Shown in pieces: positions 5,627 to 6,765 of a stretch of 6,765 nucleotides of DNA. The position numbers were made by a program, and so were the translations under genes. Numbering within the stretch: the first letter of the stretch is position 1; each line of letters starts with the position of its first letter. Source of the stretch: Thermoplasmata archaeon (lineage in GTDB: Archaea > Thermoplasmatota > Thermoplasmata > GCA-020350865); assembly GCA_020351895.1 (NCBI GenBank), contig CP070672.1:695446-702210 (forward strand). Direction: 5' to 3'. Under the pieces are notes generated by a model. It worked only from the letters and a program-made list of their open reading frames with translations. It did no database searches and was not told the origin of the DNA.

Positions 5627-5776
5627 GGTGAAAGTCATATGTGCGCTACCTGTAACAACTTTACCAGTATTAATATTTTCAGGTAGAGACCTCATATAAC
5701 CCCCTATCAGTTCAAGAAGGGTTAATGCTGTATATTAAGCTTATGGCTATGTTTATTCATCTTGAAGAGATTGCCT

Positions 5777-5793
5777 CTAAAAGGCACTTTTAG
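5777..5793. repeat. Perfect 7-bp hairpin CTAAAAG-GCA-CTTTTAG
   Basis: The arms 5777-5783 and 5787-5793 are exactly complementary with a 3-nt loop. An alternative fold pairs TGCCT (5772-5776) with AGGCA (5782-5786). It lies about 85 bp past the stop of the surface-protein gene and has no following T run on the minus strand, so a terminator role is doubtful. Confidence 0.35.
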
Positions 5794-5843
5794 CAGGGGA
5801 TATTGAGTTATCTCAAAGGTTGCCTAGATTTATTAAACCATAT

Positions 5844-5848
5844 AAAAA
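5844..5848 (-). terminator. Candidate T-tract terminator of the surface-protein gene
   Basis: About 30 nt past the TAA stop (5880-5878), the minus strand reads GGATTTTTATATGG followed by TTTAATAAATC. The T5 run and A/T-rich context fit archaeal T-tract termination. On the plus strand the same bases (CCATATAAAAATCC) resemble a TATA box, but nothing lies suitably downstream. Confidence 0.35.
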
Positions 5849-5877
5849 TCCTCTAAGGTATCAGGTGCGGACATTGG

Positions 5878-6765
5878 TTATGTACCTGGGATAGGATAGC
5901 TCACATCTCCATCGACATAAGCTATATACGCATCACCGAGAGCGACTTCCACATCATTTATGTTTTCTGGCAGGAATTTCGGATGACCAAGCCAAGTTCC
6001 AACTGTCTTGTCATAATAGAACAAAGTGTCGGTATCCGAAGTGAATTTATCTGAAGAGGTAATGTCATTAAGAGTTGTGAACGGCTCTGGCTCCAATTCC
6101 AGGGAGAACACAATGTAACCTGGCTCGAAAGTATATCTCTTTACACCCACGGCATAGGTACTGCTTTGCTCTTGGCCATGGTTTTCCGCCACAACCAGGT
6201 AATAATACTCATCGCCATCTGCATCTGCATCTGCATCTGTCCAGGAGGTGACCTCAGCTGTCTCTTCATGTTTAAAATCCATTGTATAGTTTGTCAAAGA
6301 TTCGTCTCCAAATCTTGCTGTTGCCCGATAGATCTTATAACCTGTCACAGCCCCCCCTGCAGGTTCCCAGGTAAGCTCAACATCATCATTGTCCATGGAA
6401 ACAGAAAGACCCTCTCTGAAGGCATCCTCGCTTCCCACACCTCCTATGTATCTGACGGCTGTACCGGTTGAGCCTGTGAAAGTTATCTCCACTTCATTCT
6501 CGGCTATGTAGAGCATGTAACCCTCACCCATCTTCAAGGTGAAGTCGTCCATGGTATCGGGCAGGAACTTTGGATGGCCCATCCACTGCTGAAGGCTTGT
6601 ATTATATCTGTAAAGTGTATCGGACGGATCGGCATCGGCAAATATGTCCATGCCCAGAAGCTCTGAAGCACTCATTTCTTCAAATGGCTGAAGAGGTAGT
6701 GAGAAATCGTTGTAGCCCTTTGTATATGTCATTGTCATCTTGGCTGCGATATTTGAGGTGTACCC
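5878..6765 (-). CDS. Secreted or surface repeat protein with fibronectin-III-like domain (5' truncated)
   Basis: The last 295 residues of a larger exported protein are visible; the frame is open to the window edge, so the Met at 6738 is internal, not a start. Two copies of a roughly 80-residue module (visible residues 16-98 and 215-293) flank a fibronectin-III-like domain (118-208). Each module runs GY..FSL, an acidic Ser/Asp stretch, W-x-GHPKFLP (61-69 and 258-266), then a G-(E/D)-x-Y strand pattern. The FnIII-like part has VELTWEP, GYKIYRAT and YYYLVVAEN, typical of its strands. The composition is very acidic, with few Lys and no Cys. No membrane anchor or sorting signal follows the second module; the protein simply ends VSYPIPGT. 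Such GW/GY-type modules with FnIII domains are common in euryarchaeal surface proteins. The precise role, adhesion or cell-envelope structure, is inferred from architecture only. It is separated from the downstream operon by 317 bp. Confidence 0.75.
   Translation of the reverse strand, partial: GYTSNIAAKMTMTYTKGYNDFSLPLQPFEEMSASELLGMDIFADADPSDTLYRYNTSLQQWMGHPKFLPDTMDDFTLKMGEGYMLYIAENEVEITFTGSTGTAVRYIGGVGSEDAFREGLSVSMDNDDVELTWEPAGGAVTGYKIYRATARFGDESLTNYTMDFKHEETAEVTSWTDADADADGDEYYYLVVAENHGQEQSSTYAVGVKRYTFEPGYIVFSLELEPEPFTTLNDITSSDKFTSDTDTLFYYDKTVGTWLGHPKFLPENINDVEVALGDAYIAYVDGDVSYPIPGT
5887..6123 (-). repeat. Surface-protein module copy B
   Basis: This codes for visible residues 215-293 and is the C-terminal copy of the module, about 2 residues shorter between the GY and W-x-GHPKFLP landmarks than copy A. 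It ends at the protein's C terminus. Confidence 0.6.
6216..6239 (-). repeat. Hexanucleotide tandem repeat (CATCTG)4 coding for Asp-Ala repeats
   Basis: Four exact copies of CATCTG on the plus strand encode alternating Asp and Ala (visible residues 177-183) before Gly184 in the surface protein. The segment lies in the loop before the YYYLVV strand of the FnIII-like domain, where related domains usually have a short turn. Replication slippage is the likely origin. Confidence 0.8.
6472..6720 (-). repeat. Surface-protein module copy A
   Basis: This codes for visible residues 16-98 of the surface protein. It aligns with copy B at GY, FSL, the acidic segment, W-x-GHPKFLP and G-x-x-Y-x-x-Y. DNA around the GHPKFLP motif is also alike (GGCAGGAA followed by YTTYGGATG on the plus strand), suggesting a duplication that is not ancient or is under tight constraint. 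Confidence 0.6.

Larger units (their letters stand above)
5561..5877. other. 317-bp intergenic region, no gene found
   Basis: No frame of convincing length or codon character occurs here on either strand. It contains the operon promoter and nested repeats at the low end, an inverted pair CTACCTG (5646-5652) / CAGGTAG (5680-5686), a hairpin CTAAAAG-GCA-CTTTTAG (5777-5793), a small repeat TTGAG-TTAT-CTCAA (5803-5816), and a T tract for the upstream surface-protein gene near 5844-5848. AGGT or ACCT occurs seven times between 5582 and 5692. A small RNA cannot be excluded but no known RNA family was recognised. Confidence 0.5.

Noticed and set aside
5743..5793. Sixteen-codon plus-strand frame (MAMFIHLEEIAS...) in the intergenic region
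   Set aside because: It is very short, has no ribosome-binding site, and its end coincides with a hairpin; nothing supports translation.
6736..6738. Met codon as the start of the surface-protein gene
   Set aside because: The frame is open for nine more codons to the window edge, there is no ribosome-binding site or signal peptide, and the protein begins mid-module, so the true start is outside the window.
1..6765. CRISPR arrays, insertion sequences, phage genes, rRNA
   Set aside because: No regularly spaced direct repeats, transposase-like frames, terminal inverted repeats or rRNA signatures were seen.

Overview
The window reads as a stretch of an archaeal chromosome, most likely an uncultured euryarchaeon. 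A Thermoplasmatota-type lineage is my guess, not something the sequence proves. The evidence is an MptA-type GTP cyclohydrolase, an archaeal-type cofactor-independent phosphoglycerate mutase, a DUF92 membrane protein, a TATA-type promoter, anti-SD-matched GGAGG leaders on internal genes, and surface and membrane proteins with C-terminal zinc ribbons and poly-proline tails.

Layout. Positions 1-69 hold the last 22 codons of an unidentified plus-strand gene. Two plus-strand genes follow: a small thioredoxin-fold protein with a CPNC active site (213-602) and mptA (736-1650), the first enzyme of the tetrahydromethanopterin-type pterin pathway. mptA meets the minus-strand genes tail to tail, with A/T-rich termination signals in the 75-bp gap at 1651-1725.

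All remaining genes are on the minus strand. In transcription order a tight four-gene run starts at about 5565. It comprises: a signal-peptide protein with an outer beta-type domain, one membrane helix and an inner zinc ribbon (5560-4736); a two-helix membrane protein with an N-terminal degenerate RING-like zinc domain and the same C-terminal zinc ribbon (4734-3799); a DUF92 multi-pass membrane protein (3743-2940); and apgM (2967-1726), which overlaps DUF92 by 28 bp. Upstream of this run, and separated from it by 317 bp, is the 3' end of a secreted, repeat-containing surface protein (6765-5878, truncated by the window edge).

How the genes may work together. The first two genes of the run encode partner-like membrane proteins sharing a C-terminal module: an (S/D)xII(M/T)GE motif, an acidic or Ala/Pro linker, a C-x2-C...WYC-x2-C ribbon and a proline-rich tail. 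The second gene's ribosome-binding site lies inside the last codons of the first. They are the most interesting and least described part of the window. DUF92 proteins are related to the plant phytyl-phosphate kinase VTE6, so a lipid-isoprenoid role is plausible. Why apgM is co-transcribed with them is not explained by the sequence. The first gene's promoter lies in a cluster of AGGT/ACCT words and nested inverted repeats that look like an operator region.
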